Below are positions 52,385 to 63,727 of a stretch of DNA of 64,000 nt, piece after piece (position 1 is the first letter of the stretch; each line of letters starts with the position of its first letter). Both the position numbers and the translations under genes were made by a program. The stretch comes from Thermococcus sp. SY098 (lineage in GTDB: Archaea; Methanobacteriota_B; Thermococci; Thermococcales; Thermococcaceae), in NCBI RefSeq assembly GCF_035621495.1, contig NZ_CP141821.1, positions 958,760-1,022,759 on the forward strand. The letters run 5' to 3'. The notes under the pieces were generated by a model, which saw nothing but the letters and a program-made list of their open reading frames with translations, searched no databases and was not told the DNA's origin.

Positions 52385-54565
52385 TCAGCCTGAAACTTCA
52401 ACATTAAGCTCTTTGAACTTGGTTGCACCGTAGAGGAATGGCCCAACCCAGTTGTCTGAGTCAAGGTAGTCTGGAACCCAACCGACGACGTAGACATCAA
52501 AGTCGCCCTTGCTGACCTTTCCTAAGTAGACTGGCCACTCATAGCTTGCCACTGTAACTTGGAAGCCAAGCTGGCTCCAGACGTTCTGGAGGAGGGTCAT
52601 TATCTTTTCACGTGCTGAGTTTCCAGCGTTGTAGATGAGTTCAATCTTGTATTTGGTTGGATCAATGCCAGATTCCTTCAGGAGCTGCTGCGCCTTTGCC
52701 AGGTTGTAATCATATTTGATTATTCCCTGCTCTGTATAGCCTGGCCACGGCTTTGGAATTGGGCCCCAGTTCCTCTCAAGCAAACCTGAGTAGACCGTCT
52801 GGGCAATCTGATCGTATGGGATTGCATAAGCCAAAGCTTGCCTGACCTTAACGTTGTTGAAGGGCTCCTTATAGGTGTTGAATACTATGAATGTGAGGAT
52901 TGGCTGCAGTAAGTCAGTCTGCACTATTGATTCAAAGCCATCAAGCTTCAAGCCCTTAACATCGTTTATTCTTTCTGGTGGTGTTGCAACCGTATCAACT
53001 GTTCCTGTCTGGAAGAGCTGGATTCTTGAAACGGCATCGTTGTTTATGACGTAGATAACCCTCTTGTGGAGGGGCTTTATGTTGTTCCATATGTCCTTAT
53101 TCCAGTAATATGGATTGAGCTCAAGGACGATGTATGAGTTCTCTTGGTACTCTTTAACATAATATGGCCCAGTTCCAACTGGCTTCTTGTGCATGAGCTG
53201 GTGTGTTGGATCCTGTTCTCCCTCTTGCACGTACTTTGCCCATGCACTTGGGTTCTTACCGTTGTCTGATGCTTTTAATGCCTCTTCATACTTGTCACCA
53301 AGCAAGTACTCCATTGGAACCACTGAGAGGAACGGATCTGCAAGGATGTTAAGGACTGGAGCATATGGATGCGGCAGAACAAGCTTGAATACTCCCGCAG
53401 TCTTTCCGCTGTAGCCAAACAGCTTAAGCAAATCATCCAGTGACTTCACTTCAACGGTCTTACCTTTGTATTCTGCAATGAGCTTCTCACTCTTGAGAAT
53501 ATTCTCGAAGTCCTGCTCTGTCAATGCTTGTGACTTGTTGACATCCATAAACTCTGAAACCATCCATGAAACGCTGTGCCCCAATCTTTGGACACGCCAG
53601 AATGTAAATGCAACATCTGTTGCGTCAATTGGATAGGTCTTGTCGTTCCATGGGTCGTAAGCCTTAACACCGCCCCTAATGACAAAGTACCACTCTGTAC
53701 CATCTTCGTTGTGTGCCCATGCAACTGCCAAATCTGGTGAAACCTCTTCTGTCTCATCCTTCCAGTATGTAACAAGAGTATCGCCAATTTCGTGCCAGAT
53801 TTCCCATCCGAAGGTCTCATAGGTCCAAGCTGGATCAAAGCTCTCTGGCCATCCAATCGTTCCTATGACATATGTCTCGGCATCGTTCTTATATTCTCCA
53901 ATTCCTATGCTGACACTTGGGGCATTTGGATCCTCCCAGAGGAGATCATACCTTTCTGGAAGGGTTGGGTGGTAGTATCTTCCCTTAACCCAGCTCCAGT
54001 AAACACGAAGCTGTCTGTTCTGCCCGATAATTACCTCGGGCACATAGTAGTTCCCCAATATGTAGAGAGCCTTAAACAGCTCGGTTCTTATAGCAGGATC
54101 GGTTTGCCTTCTTGCGGCAATAACAAGAGCATCAACGTTTGTATTTCTAAAGAATGCTGGGTCTATTGCTCCAAAACCCTGTCCCTCTTCCATAAGCTTC
54201 TTAATGTCAGGAGTGTTGGCTTCATCAACAACGTAGCTTACCCTAATTACCTTTTTACCGCTTGGCAATGAGACAGTTGGGTTCTCACCCTTTGGACCAA
54301 CAACAATTACTGATTTATCAGTCTCAATCACTGCTACCTTATCAAGCTCAAGAATCGCAGGTGTTATCCCCTTCGGCTTTGGAGCTTGAGTCTGGGTTGT
54401 AGTTTTAGTCGGAGAGGATGCTGTTGAGGTTTGTGTTGTGGTCTGGGTTGTAGCTTGAGTTGAAGTGGGGGTAGTTGTTGTTTTTTCTCCCCCAATACAG
54501 CCGCTGGCAACTACTGCAAAACCCAAAATTGCAATTAAAAACAATGCTGATAGTGCCTTCTTCAT
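52385..54565 (-). CDS. Solute-binding lipoprotein (SBP family 5), apparently circularly permuted
   Basis: A 726-residue lipoprotein (lipobox ASGC, Cys23; Thr-rich linker to about 65) that should deliver peptides or sugars to the permeases. The canonical N-terminal domain starts late (YVIGTIGWPESFDPAWTY at about 228, then DGTEWYFVIRGGVKA). Before it, residues about 138-212 hold a module normally found at the C-terminus of this family (DALVIAARRQTDPAIRTELF, WSWVKGRYYHPTLPERYDLL). The protein ends at DYLDSDNWVGPFLYG, exactly where that module should follow. Domain order is thus C-N instead of N-C. CbtA-like cellobiose transport is an alternative to peptides. Confidence 0.85.
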   Translation of the reverse strand: MKKALSALFLIAILGFAVVASGCIGGEKTTTTPTSTQATTQTTTQTSTASSPTKTTTQTQAPKPKGITPAILELDKVAVIETDKSVIVVGPKGENPTVSLPSGKKVIRVSYVVDEANTPDIKKLMEEGQGFGAIDPAFFRNTNVDALVIAARRQTDPAIRTELFKALYILGNYYVPEVIIGQNRQLRVYWSWVKGRYYHPTLPERYDLLWEDPNAPSVSIGIGEYKNDAETYVIGTIGWPESFDPAWTYETFGWEIWHEIGDTLVTYWKDETEEVSPDLAVAWAHNEDGTEWYFVIRGGVKAYDPWNDKTYPIDATDVAFTFWRVQRLGHSVSWMVSEFMDVNKSQALTEQDFENILKSEKLIAEYKGKTVEVKSLDDLLKLFGYSGKTAGVFKLVLPHPYAPVLNILADPFLSVVPMEYLLGDKYEEALKASDNGKNPSAWAKYVQEGEQDPTHQLMHKKPVGTGPYYVKEYQENSYIVLELNPYYWNKDIWNNIKPLHKRVIYVINNDAVSRIQLFQTGTVDTVATPPERINDVKGLKLDGFESIVQTDLLQPILTFIVFNTYKEPFNNVKVRQALAYAIPYDQIAQTVYSGLLERNWGPIPKPWPGYTEQGIIKYDYNLAKAQQLLKESGIDPTKYKIELIYNAGNSAREKIMTLLQNVWSQLGFQVTVASYEWPVYLGKVSKGDFDVYVVGWVPDYLDSDNWVGPFLYGATKFKELNVEVSG

Positions 54566-54904
54566 GGGTATCCCCCCAAAGTTGGCAATAATCTATAGAG
54601 AATATTCCAGTAATAAAACTTTCGATTACTTAGACAAATTTATGACTAAATAATTATCTCGCTCTCAAAATGTCTCACACAATGTTATATATTTTTCAAA
54701 AATTGTTATCAAAATGAAAACATTTAAAAAAAGTTGATATTCAATGTACCTCTTAAACGCTCAATAGTGCACATTTTGTGATATTGCCATGGAAAGACGT
54801 GCAACACTGTTCTGATTTTTGAATTCAAATAGAAAGTAACTACGAAAAGCTTAAATGAGATAAAATGCAAGTATCATCTGTAAAAAACTGCTCTGGTGGT
54901 GTAA
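54566..54904. other. AT-rich intergenic region before the RAM gene
   Basis: A 339-bp gap with no gene I can support. It holds the promoter of the binding-protein gene on the minus strand, A/T tracts around 54690-54740, and on the plus side GATAAAATGC (about 54858) and GGTGGTG just before the RAM start. No inverted repeat longer than 7 bp stands out. Confidence 0.4.
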
Positions 54905-55147
54905 ATGGTTAGGGCATATGTTTTACTGACAGTTGAAATTGGAAAAGTTGAGAAAGTTATAGAAGAGCTCAAAAGGATTCCCGGAGTTACAAAGGCAGAT
55001 GCTGTCACTGGACCATATGATGCAATAATACACATTGAGGCAGCAGACCTTGGAGAACTCACGAGAAAAATCCTACATGATATACACAACATTGATGGTG
55101 TAATTGACACCACAACAGCGATAGTTGTTGAGTTAGAGGAAGAGTGA
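54905..55147 (+). CDS. Stand-alone RAM domain protein (Lrp/AsnC ligand-binding domain)
   Basis: An 80-residue protein equal to the amino-acid-binding half of Lrp/AsnC regulators (RAYVLLTVEIGKVEKVIEELKRIPGVTKADAVTGPYDAIIHIEA, ending GVIDTTTAIVVELEEE). It has no HTH. Such DM1-type proteins form decamers or octamers and may modulate partner regulators. ATG at 54905 with GGTGGTG upstream. Convergent with SRP19, directly abutting. Confidence 0.87.
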   Translation: MVRAYVLLTVEIGKVEKVIEELKRIPGVTKADAVTGPYDAIIHIEAADLGELTRKILHDIHNIDGVIDTTTAIVVELEEE

Positions 55148-55459
55148 CTACTTTTTCCTCCTCTTAGACTTCCTAAATTCCCTAATCTTTTGAGCAATTA
55201 GCCTTAGGCTTTTTGACTTTCCATACTTGCTTTCAATAACGAGCATCCCCTTTGCTCGAAGGGTCTCGTCTAATCCTGATACACGGGGATTTAGCTTGTC
55301 CCATTCAACTTTAACGATCTTCATACCAAGGGTTTTAGCTGCTTCAATAATCTCATCAAGTTTGGGGGACTCAACTGCTAAGTTTTTAGAAACTTCCCTT
55401 CCATATTTCCTTGACAACCTTGCATCCAGTTCACCTGCCCATACCACGAACTTTCTCAT
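55148..55459 (-). CDS. srp19: Signal recognition particle protein SRP19
   Basis: A 103-residue SRP19, which binds helices 6 and 8 of SRP RNA and prepares it for SRP54. Signature: RKFVVWAGELDARLSRKYGREV, the following WDKLNPRVSGLDETLRAKGMLVIE, and the very basic tail REFRKSKRRKK. The ATG at 55459 has AGGTG upstream. Its RNA partner begins at the right edge of the window. Confidence 0.9.
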   Translation of the reverse strand: MRKFVVWAGELDARLSRKYGREVSKNLAVESPKLDEIIEAAKTLGMKIVKVEWDKLNPRVSGLDETLRAKGMLVIESKYGKSKSLRLIAQKIREFRKSKRRKK

Positions 55460-55515
55460 TCTTAACACCTAAAAGGTTTAAAAGATAAGATATTAAAAAT
55501 TCTTTGGTGGGTAAA

Positions 55516-56151
55516 ATGGAAATTCACTCAATTGGAAAGTTTCTAAAAGGGCATGTGAGAGGAGGTGACGTTGTTTTAATAGAATACCCTAGTGCTTATC
55601 CCTTTGAAGACCTCGTGTGGGGAGAGATTATCCCCGAGATTTCTCACGACAATCAAATAGTTGTTGATGATTTCTTTGGTATTGGAGATTTAAGCTTTAG
55701 AAATTATATCAGGAAAATTTCTCCAAAGGATTACAGAAGAATCATCGAGATAACAAAGCATATAAAAGTGATCAAAATAGGCCCAGGAAGAGCAAGTTAT
55801 GGATCAATCGTTGATGAAATTCCCCTAACATATGAAATATCCGAATTCATGAAAAATTATTACGACGCAATTAGAAAAGCTCTTGTAGATTCAATAAAAC
55901 CACTTTATTTCCTGAGCTTTGGATTATCGGAGTACTTCTACTTTGGAAAGGAAAGGGCAATTCAGGCTATTTTATTCAGTAGAAGCAACCTCCCAGTAGA
56001 GGATTGGACCTCGATTTATTTGATAAATAAAAACTTGGTGGAAATGCCCCAGTTGGCAATTTTAGAAGACATCTCAGCATGGATCATCGACATAAACCAA
56101 GAAGAAGAGTACATAGTCAAGATCAAAAAGGGAAATGGTGAGAAAAAGTGA
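55516..56151 (+). CDS. DUF257 family protein
   Basis: A 211-residue paralogue of the gene at 7188; the opening GDVVLIEYPSAYPFEDLVWGEI and HIKVIKIGPGRASYGSIVDEIP are the conserved parts. It is GTGA-coupled to trmI, which the other copy is not, so a link to RNA modification can be proposed but is weak. ATG at 55516 with GGTGGG upstream. Confidence 0.7.
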   Translation: MEIHSIGKFLKGHVRGGDVVLIEYPSAYPFEDLVWGEIIPEISHDNQIVVDDFFGIGDLSFRNYIRKISPKDYRRIIEITKHIKVIKIGPGRASYGSIVDEIPLTYEISEFMKNYYDAIRKALVDSIKPLYFLSFGLSEYFYFGKERAIQAILFSRSNLPVEDWTSIYLINKNLVEMPQLAILEDISAWIIDINQEEEYIVKIKKGNGEKK

Positions 56152-56909
56152 TAGCAGAGGATGAAAAAGTTCTGCTGGTTGATCCAAGAGGAAAAAGATA
56201 TCTAATAACTGCAAAGAAGCAGGAGTTTCATACTGATCTGGGGAAGATAAACCTTAGTGAAATAATTGGGAAAAAGTTTGGGGATGTTATCGAATCACAT
56301 AAGGGATATAAGTTCAAAATTTTGAAGCCCAGAATAATTGATTTCATTGATAAAATGAAGCGCGGCCCTCAGATAATCCATCCCAAGGATGCAGCCCAAA
56401 TTGTTGCTTTTGCAGGAATCTCCCCAGGGGATTTTATAGTGGAAGCTGGAGTCGGAAGCGGTGCGTTGACTCTTTTCTTGGCAAACATAGTTGGACCTAA
56501 CGGAAAAATAGTCAGTTATGAGGTTAGAGAGGACTTTGCAAGGCTTGCATGGAAAAACATTGAATGGGCAGGTTTTGATGACAGGGTTACTATAAAGCTC
56601 AAGAGCATTTACGATGGAATAGACGAGAAAGATGTTGATCACATAATTCTTGACTTGCCTCAGCCAGAGAGGGTTGTTGAGCACGCTGTAGAAGCATTAA
56701 AGCCTGGAGGATATTTTGTGGCATACACTCCATGTATAAACCAAGTTGCTCGCCTTTATGAAAAGCTGAGAGAGTTCAGGGAGCATTTCATGAGACCCAA
56801 AACTATTGAATGCTTAGTTAGAGAGCAGGAAGTTAGGGAAGAATGCATAAGGCCAAGAACAAGGATGATTGCACACACAGGATACATAACATTTGCGAGA
56901 AAGATTTAG
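56148..56909 (+). CDS. trmI: tRNA (adenine-N1)-methyltransferase TrmI
   Basis: A 253-residue enzyme forming m1A57/m1A58 in the tRNA T-loop, family of Pyrococcus TrmI. N-terminal beta domain (VLLVDPRGKRYLITAKKQEFHTDLGKI), SAM motif IVEAGVGSGALTLFLA, motif for base pocket ILDLPQPERVVEHA and the end RMIAHTGYITFARK. Cysteines TPCINQ, IECLVR and EECIRP may form the intersubunit disulfides known from the thermophilic tetramer. Start is GTG overlapping the DUF257 stop. Confidence 0.9.
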   Translation: MIAEDEKVLLVDPRGKRYLITAKKQEFHTDLGKINLSEIIGKKFGDVIESHKGYKFKILKPRIIDFIDKMKRGPQIIHPKDAAQIVAFAGISPGDFIVEAGVGSGALTLFLANIVGPNGKIVSYEVREDFARLAWKNIEWAGFDDRVTIKLKSIYDGIDEKDVDHIILDLPQPERVVEHAVEALKPGGYFVAYTPCINQVARLYEKLREFREHFMRPKTIECLVREQEVREECIRPRTRMIAHTGYITFARKI

Positions 56910-56962
56910 TCAGCAGAGAGGGAGGTTCATCACCACCTCAGCGTACCGTGAGGCTCATCCCC
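56910..56962 (-). ncRNA. Possible C/D box sRNA
   Basis: On the minus strand: a weak box C (about 56954-56960, GGATGAG), a 12-nt guide, box D' CTGA (56938-56941), 4-nt spacer, box C' GTGATGA (56927-56933), a 13-nt guide and box D CTGA (56910-56913). Three boxes and the spacing are right; box C is not. It overlaps nothing and lies between trmI and the Nfn promoter. Confidence 0.45.
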
Positions 56963-57033
56963 AATTCTGAAATTTAGGCTCCTTTTTTTAGGATTTTTGG
57001 TTAAGTATGATTATTGCAAAATTTTCTTCAATG

Positions 57034-57065
57034 TTGTTAACCTTTGGTTAACAATACTTTTATAA
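57034..57065 (+). promoter_or_regulatory. Nfn operon promoter with TTGTTAACC palindrome
   Basis: TTGTTAACC-TTT-GGTTAACAA (57034-57054) is a perfect 9-bp inverted repeat that contains AAC-N5-GTT, part of the extended SurR motif (GTTn3AACn5GTT). It ends a few bases before TTTTATAAATACC (57057-57068), the TATA box. A site just upstream of TATA would fit activation. Confidence 0.6.
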
Positions 57066-57128
57066 ATACCTCATGTTCACAACCTTTGTAAATGCTCAAG
57101 AATGAGCACATGTACGGGGGTGTTCATT

Positions 57129-59419
<2,291 letters not shown>

Positions 59420-59485
59420 TTTTTCTCCCATATTTTTCTGAATCTTAGGAGATAAATTTATCAGGTCCCAGGAGAAATAACCAAA

Positions 59486-59542
59486 GGCTATGAGGATCCT
59501 CACGATAGCTGAGATGTGATGACGGGCATACTGGCCGAGCCT
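59486..59542 (+). ncRNA. C/D box sRNA
   Basis: Box C ATGAGGA (59490-59496), 12-nt guide (59497-59508), D' CTGA (59509-59512), 3-nt spacer, C' GTGATGA (59516-59522), 12-nt guide (59523-59534), D box CCGA (59535-59538). GGCT before C and AGCC after D form the closing stem. Spacing is exact for an archaeal guide; the D box has C for U. Confidence 0.8.
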
Positions 59543-59616
59543 ATTTGTGGGGGCTGATTTTTTCTACTTACCTTTGAATTCCAATAGCTTTATTTTATCA
59601 GGAGGCAATAATAAAA

Positions 59617-59677
59617 ATGGGCGATGACGAGCTCTAGGGTATCTGAAATTATGATGAAAAAGGAAAGCCGAGCTATT
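59617..59677 (+). ncRNA. Possible C/D box sRNA overlapping a convergent gene end
   Basis: Box C ATGACGA (59624-59630), 12-nt guide (59631-59642), D' CTGA (59643-59646), 4-nt spacer, C' ATGATGA (59651-59657), 10-nt guide, D CCGA (59668-59671). Its 3' flank reaches the stop codon of the minus-strand gene ending at 59673. One mismatch in box C and the variant D box lower confidence. Confidence 0.55.
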
Positions 59678-60014
59678 CCTTTTCTTCCTCTTCGATCTCC
59701 TCAAGGATGTGCTCGAACTTCTTGAACTCCTCGCTTTGTGCAAGAAGAGTTATGAATTCGTCAATTTCCTCTTTCTCAAGGAATGAACCAACTAAAAGCC
59801 TTCCAGTATAGCGGTTATTCTTAATCTCCCAGAACATGTAGAATTCGGGGAATTTGTTTTTGATTTTCCTATAGGCAACGCCATACTTAGAATCCTTAAG
59901 TGGGTTCTGCTCAAGGAAGAAATGGTTTTCAGAAAGCTCGATCTTATGGAGGATTGCTCCGCGCTTAGTTCTCACAAGCTTGACTTTAACATCCCATTCT
60001 TTTAGAGTTCTCAC
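59673..60014 (-). CDS. Hypothetical protein next to gcvH
   Basis: A 113-residue soluble protein with a beta-rich first half (VKVKLVRTKRGAILHKIELSENHFFLEQ) and a strongly acidic end (EEIEEEEKE). No family recognised. Start GTG at 60014 has GGAGGTG upstream. It follows gcvH by 46 bp on the same strand, so co-transcription is likely. Confidence 0.6.
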   Translation of the reverse strand: MRTLKEWDVKVKLVRTKRGAILHKIELSENHFFLEQNPLKDSKYGVAYRKIKNKFPEFYMFWEIKNNRYTGRLLVGSFLEKEEIDEFITLLAQSEEFKKFEHILEEIEEEEKE

Positions 60015-60060
60015 TAAAAACACCTCCAAGTGGAATATGAAAAGACAAAGTCAGACAAAA

Positions 60061-60465
60061 TCAGAGGCTCTTCAAGTATTCTGCATACTGCTCGGCAGTC
60101 ATGAGATTCTTTAAGTCCTCTTCAAGGTTTGACGGCTTAATCTTTGCGATCCATGCCCCGTATGGATCCTCGTTGATTTTCTCCGGAGAATCCTCAAGCT
60201 CTCCATTAACTTCGACAATTTCACCGCTGACTGGAGCGTAAACTTCGCTCACAGCCTTGACGCTTTCAATTTCACAGAGAACATCCCCTTGTGAAACTTC
60301 TTTTCCAACTTCTGGGAGCTCAACGTATGCAACATCACCAAGCTCTTTTTGAGCGTAGTCACTTATTCCGACAAGAACCGTCCCGTCGTCTAAAACCTGA
60401 GCCCATTCGTGCTCCTTTGTGTAGTATAACCCTTCTTTAACCTTATATTCGCCTACCTCAATCAT
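60061..60465 (-). CDS. gcvH: Glycine cleavage system H protein
   Basis: A 134-residue lipoyl carrier. The lipoylation Lys is in CEIESVKAVSEVYAPVSGEIVEVN, with the N-terminal YYTKEHEWAQV and C-terminal WIAKIKPSNLEEDLKNLM as in all GcvH. No other gcv gene is in the window, so it may serve lipoate transfer or a distant P/T system. ATG at 60465, GGTGG upstream. Confidence 0.92.
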   Translation of the reverse strand: MIEVGEYKVKEGLYYTKEHEWAQVLDDGTVLVGISDYAQKELGDVAYVELPEVGKEVSQGDVLCEIESVKAVSEVYAPVSGEIVEVNGELEDSPEKINEDPYGAWIAKIKPSNLEEDLKNLMTAEQYAEYLKSL

Positions 60466-60510
60466 GAGAACCACCAGAGTGTTTTACGGCTGAAAAACAT
60501 TTAAACCTTT

Positions 60511-61395
60511 CTACATTGTCCCATTATTCCTTCCAGCACCGCCATAAATAATCCCAGCCACTATTAAAGCAAGGCCAATTATGGTTGAAATCAAAATCTT
60601 CTCACCGACTGCAAAGTGTATTATAATCAGGGAGATAAAAGGTGTTAGATAAACAAGATTTGCCATTTGAGCTGTTGTTTCTGAAAACTCCAGAGCTTTG
60701 AGCCACAAGAAGAAGGTAATGCCCATTTCAAAAGTTCCGACATATAGCGCCCCTGCCAATCCTTTAGCAGTGGGTATTACAATATTACGAGTGAGAACCA
60801 CAAAAAAGAAGATGTATATAATGCCAAAAGCGAAATTAAAGAACATTTTAACCACGGCATCTCTCCTATCTCTCAGATTCAAAATCCAGTAAACCGCCCA
60901 GATCAAGGCACTCATTAACCCAAGAAAAGCCCCATAAGGATTAGCGAATTTAAGAGCGGTTATATCTCCCCGCGTTGAAATAATCAAAACTCCAGAGAAG
61001 CTGATAAAAATCCCAAAAATGTTTCTAAGCCGAATCCTCTGGTGAAGCAGAGGAATTGAAAGCAAAGTCAGCATTATTGGCCAGGTGTAGTTCAATGCCT
61101 GTGCCTCTTGGGCTGGAAGAATCGAATACGCCTTAAAAAGAACCAGATAGTAAAGAAACGGGTTGACAAATCCGAGGATTGCAGAATACTTATTAGAGGA
61201 CAGCTTTTTCACAACATAGAGTTTGTTCTGAAGAACAAGCAGGATAAAGAAGATGAACAGCGATGTAAAAGAAGCATAAAGTAAAAGATTTAGGTAGCTC
61301 AAATACCTGAGGGAGAGCTTAAATGCTGAAGCAACAGTCGACCAGAGAAGTACGGTAATGATTCCATAAACATAGGCGGATTTCTGCTGATGCAT
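60511..61395 (-). CDS. EamA/DMT family transporter
   Basis: A 294-residue, ten-helix protein made of two EamA halves (TVLLWSTVASAFKLSL and LMSALIWAVYWILNLRD). The motif AQEAQALNYTWPIMLTLLS and TAQMANLVYLTPFISLI are the conserved re-entrant parts. Substrate likely an amino acid or metabolite for export. Divergent from an ACT-domain regulator at 61487. Confidence 0.82.
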   Translation of the reverse strand: MHQQKSAYVYGIITVLLWSTVASAFKLSLRYLSYLNLLLYASFTSLFIFFILLVLQNKLYVVKKLSSNKYSAILGFVNPFLYYLVLFKAYSILPAQEAQALNYTWPIMLTLLSIPLLHQRIRLRNIFGIFISFSGVLIISTRGDITALKFANPYGAFLGLMSALIWAVYWILNLRDRRDAVVKMFFNFAFGIIYIFFFVVLTRNIVIPTAKGLAGALYVGTFEMGITFFLWLKALEFSETTAQMANLVYLTPFISLIIIHFAVGEKILISTIIGLALIVAGIIYGGAGRNNGTM

Positions 61396-61486
61396 GTACT
61401 ACCCTCCATAGGCATGATTAAAAATCTTCCGAAGAGAAAGATTTAAATATGCATTTCTACACATTTATGAGTAAGAGGTGGCAAAA

Positions 61487-62080
61487 ATGATGCTCATATT
61501 AGAGGCTTACTTTAAAAATTATCCGGCAAGAAGGAAGGTTGCAGAGTTTTTATTTGAAAATGGACTGAGTGTCAAAAAGGGAAAGATATATTTGAGAGAT
61601 GTTGAGGTTCCAATCAGTGAGTTATCAAGGGTTATTGGTGTAAACAGGAAGATCATCTACCATACGATTGAGTACATTGAAAAAACGTATCCCCTAAAGT
61701 TGATCTTTGAAAGATTAACTCCTCTACCCAGCCTGATTGATGTTGCTCCAATAATGGGATGGGAAGTCCTTGAAATCGAATTTGATAAAGAGCTGTACTC
61801 CAAGGCAATTTCAAGTGTTCTCCAGATACTTTCAGAAAACGGCGTTTCGATAATGGAGATTTTTAGCAGAAACCTCAGACAAGAGGAAAGCAAGGCATAT
61901 ATTGTTATAGACGGAACCTTACCTGTGGAAGTATTTGTAAAAATAAAAGACATACCTGGCTTCAAAAAACTGATCCTCCACACACCCGAGAAAAGGAAGG
62001 AAAAATTTGTATGTGCATATTGTGAAGTTAGATACTGTCCAAAAAAAGTTGCTTTGGAAAATATAAGTGCAAAAACTTAA
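61487..62080 (+). CDS. HTH regulator with ACT domain (COG2150-type)
   Basis: A 197-residue regulator of amino-acid metabolism. An N-terminal HTH ([28 protein letters not shown]) is followed by an ACT-like domain (about 100-165) and a Cys-rich end [12 protein letters not shown] that could bind metal. ATG at 61487 has GAGGTGG upstream; TTTAAATATG at 61442-61451 is the TATA box. Its position opposite the DMT exporter suggests ligand-dependent control of that gene. Confidence 0.75.
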   Translation: MMLILEAYFKNYPARRKVAEFLFENGLSVKKGKIYLRDVEVPISELSRVIGVNRKIIYHTIEYIEKTYPLKLIFERLTPLPSLIDVAPIMGWEVLEIEFDKELYSKAISSVLQILSENGVSIMEIFSRNLRQEESKAYIVIDGTLPVEVFVKIKDIPGFKKLILHTPEKRKEKFVCAYCEVRYCPKKVALENISAKT

Positions 62081-62352
62081 CCAACAACCCTAAACCCTTT
62101 CTCTCCCTTTGGTTCTTCCCACTTCACCTCAACTCTCGTAACCCTTGCAAATATTGGACCTTGATGTGCCCAGCCAATTAAAGCTTCAACTCTCTCCCTT
62201 TCTCCCTCTATCACCGCTTCAACGCTGCCATCTGGCAGATTTCTGACCCATCCACTTACTCCAAGCTTTCTCGCTTCACGCTGCATGCTCCATCTAAAGC
62301 CAACCCCTTGAACTCTTCCATAGATTCTTAGATGTGCTCTTACGATCTCCAT
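62077..62352 (-). CDS. acyP: Acylphosphatase
   Basis: A 91-residue AcP-fold enzyme hydrolysing acyl phosphates. The phosphate-binding loop [18 protein letters not shown] has the catalytic Arg, and the catalytic Asn is in [16 protein letters not shown]. It ends FRVVG. Convergent to the ACT regulator with a 4-bp overlap. Confidence 0.92.
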   Translation of the reverse strand: MEIVRAHLRIYGRVQGVGFRWSMQREARKLGVSGWVRNLPDGSVEAVIEGERERVEALIGWAHQGPIFARVTRVEVKWEEPKGEKGFRVVG

Positions 62353-62426
62353 CCCGATCCCCGATAAAAATAACCCAACGTAAGATTTAAGTTTATCCTT
62401 GGGAGGTTATAAACGGAGGTGTGAAA

Positions 62427-62741
62427 ATGAGTGAGATGATACTCGTGTATACGACATTTCCGGATTGGGAGAGTGCAGAAAGGATAGTCAAGGAGCTGCT
62501 TGAAAAAAAGCTTGTAGCGTGTGTCAATTTAAGAGAGCATAAGGCGTTTTACTGGTGGGAAGGCAAAATAGAGGAGGATACCGAAGTAGGTGCAATCCTT
62601 AAGACAAAAGTGGAGCTTTGGGATGAGCTTAAAAAGGAACTCAAAGAAAAGCACCCTTACACAGTTCCAGCAATAATTAGAATTGATGTCGACACCGTAA
62701 ATAAAGAATATCTCAAGTGGCTGTTAGAGGTCACAAAATGA
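62427..62741 (+). CDS. cutA: CutA1-type divalent cation tolerance protein
   Basis: A 104-residue trimeric PII-like protein: [30 protein letters not shown], then [20 protein letters not shown] and [24 protein letters not shown]. The length and sequence match Pyrococcus CutA1, among the most heat-stable proteins known. ATG at 62427 with GGAGGTGTG upstream. ATGA-coupled to DUF99. Confidence 0.92.
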   Translation: MSEMILVYTTFPDWESAERIVKELLEKKLVACVNLREHKAFYWWEGKIEEDTEVGAILKTKVELWDELKKELKEKHPYTVPAIIRIDVDTVNKEYLKWLLEVTK

Positions 62742-63325
62742 TCAGAAAGGTAAAGCCCCAGATCAGGGTCATTGGTTTTGATGACGGTACTTTTTCTTTT
62801 AAATCCAAGGTGGGAAGAGACAGGACCATCCTTATTGGAGTTGTTATGAAAGGTTCTCAGGATGTTGTTGGAATTCTATGCAGATGGATTGAAGTTGACG
62901 GGAGAGATGCAACAGAAAAGATGATTGACGCTATTGTGAATTCCCGCTTTAAAGATTTGAGAGTAATAATGCTGAAGGGCATAACATATGCCGGCTTTAA
63001 TATCGTTGACATCGAGAAGCTCGGCAAGGAGACAGGTTTACCTGTTATTGTTGTTATCAGAAAAAGACCAGAGTTAAAAGCCATGGAGAACGCCTTGAAA
63101 AAGCATTTTCCAGATGCTGAAGAAAGAATTAGGCTGCTAAGAAAGGGTGGAGAGATAAGAGAGCTAATCCCCGGGAAGTTGTTCTACCAAGCTTATGGAA
63201 TTGAACCAAAAACGGCAGAGGAAATAATCAAAATAACTCAAAAAAGCTCTCTAATTCCGGAGCCTCTAAGATTGGCTCACATGATAGCTTCAGCAGTTAT
63301 GACTGGGGAGTCGAAGAAGGAGTAG
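62738..63325 (+). CDS. DUF99 family protein (endonuclease dU-like)
   Basis: A 195-residue archaeal DUF99 protein: [55 protein letters not shown] and [10 protein letters not shown]. The family belongs to the RNase H-like/EndoV superfamily, and a P. furiosus member has been reported as a deoxyuridine-specific nuclease, from memory. Starts in the cutA stop (ATGA). Confidence 0.82.
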   Translation: MIRKVKPQIRVIGFDDGTFSFKSKVGRDRTILIGVVMKGSQDVVGILCRWIEVDGRDATEKMIDAIVNSRFKDLRVIMLKGITYAGFNIVDIEKLGKETGLPVIVVIRKRPELKAMENALKKHFPDAEERIRLLRKGGEIRELIPGKLFYQAYGIEPKTAEEIIKITQKSSLIPEPLRLAHMIASAVMTGESKKE

Positions 63326-63659
63326 ATTTTTCTTTCCGCATTGGCTGAACTTTTGTTCTGAAAAGTCCTTCGATGAAGTCGGTCCCAGAGTAACCAATTG
63401 CAATCAATCCCAGAGCCATTTCCCTGGTTATCTCCTGCTCACCCCAATAGAGGCTAACAATCCCTAAAACTCCAGCGGTTGCGCCAATTAACATGCTGAT
63501 AACAAGCCTCTTCATGTCGAAAGCTTCTTTGAATTCTCTTCCCTCTGAAACAGCTTTCTCTTGAACTTTCTTGACCCCAATAATCACCCTTATCATCTGT
63601 CCAGTCATTCCCAAGAACATACCCAGCAATATATAATACAAAGCCTCAGGTGGTGTCAT
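63297..63659 (-). CDS. Membrane protein of unknown function
   Basis: A 120-residue protein with three hydrophobic segments (about 6-26, 52-70, 82-97). Between the first two is a charged stretch ([19 protein letters not shown]). [17 protein letters not shown] resembles holin-like or small Thermococcales membrane proteins, but I cannot name a family. Overlaps the DUF99 end by 29 bp on the opposite strand. Confidence 0.65.
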   Translation of the reverse strand: MTPPEALYYILLGMFLGMTGQMIRVIIGVKKVQEKAVSEGREFKEAFDMKRLVISMLIGATAGVLGIVSLYWGEQEITREMALGLIAIGYSGTDFIEGLFRTKVQPMRKEKSTPSSTPQS

Positions 63660-63727
63660 TTTTAAGCCCTCGTAAATATATGGGTTCCTTCCTAATAAGA
63701 TTGTTGAATTTTTGGATTATACCAAAC

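Noticed and set aside
52385-54565. Tandem duplication of the binding-protein C-terminal lobe
   Set aside because: The module appears once, at the N-terminus; the C-terminus ends before it, so permutation fits better.
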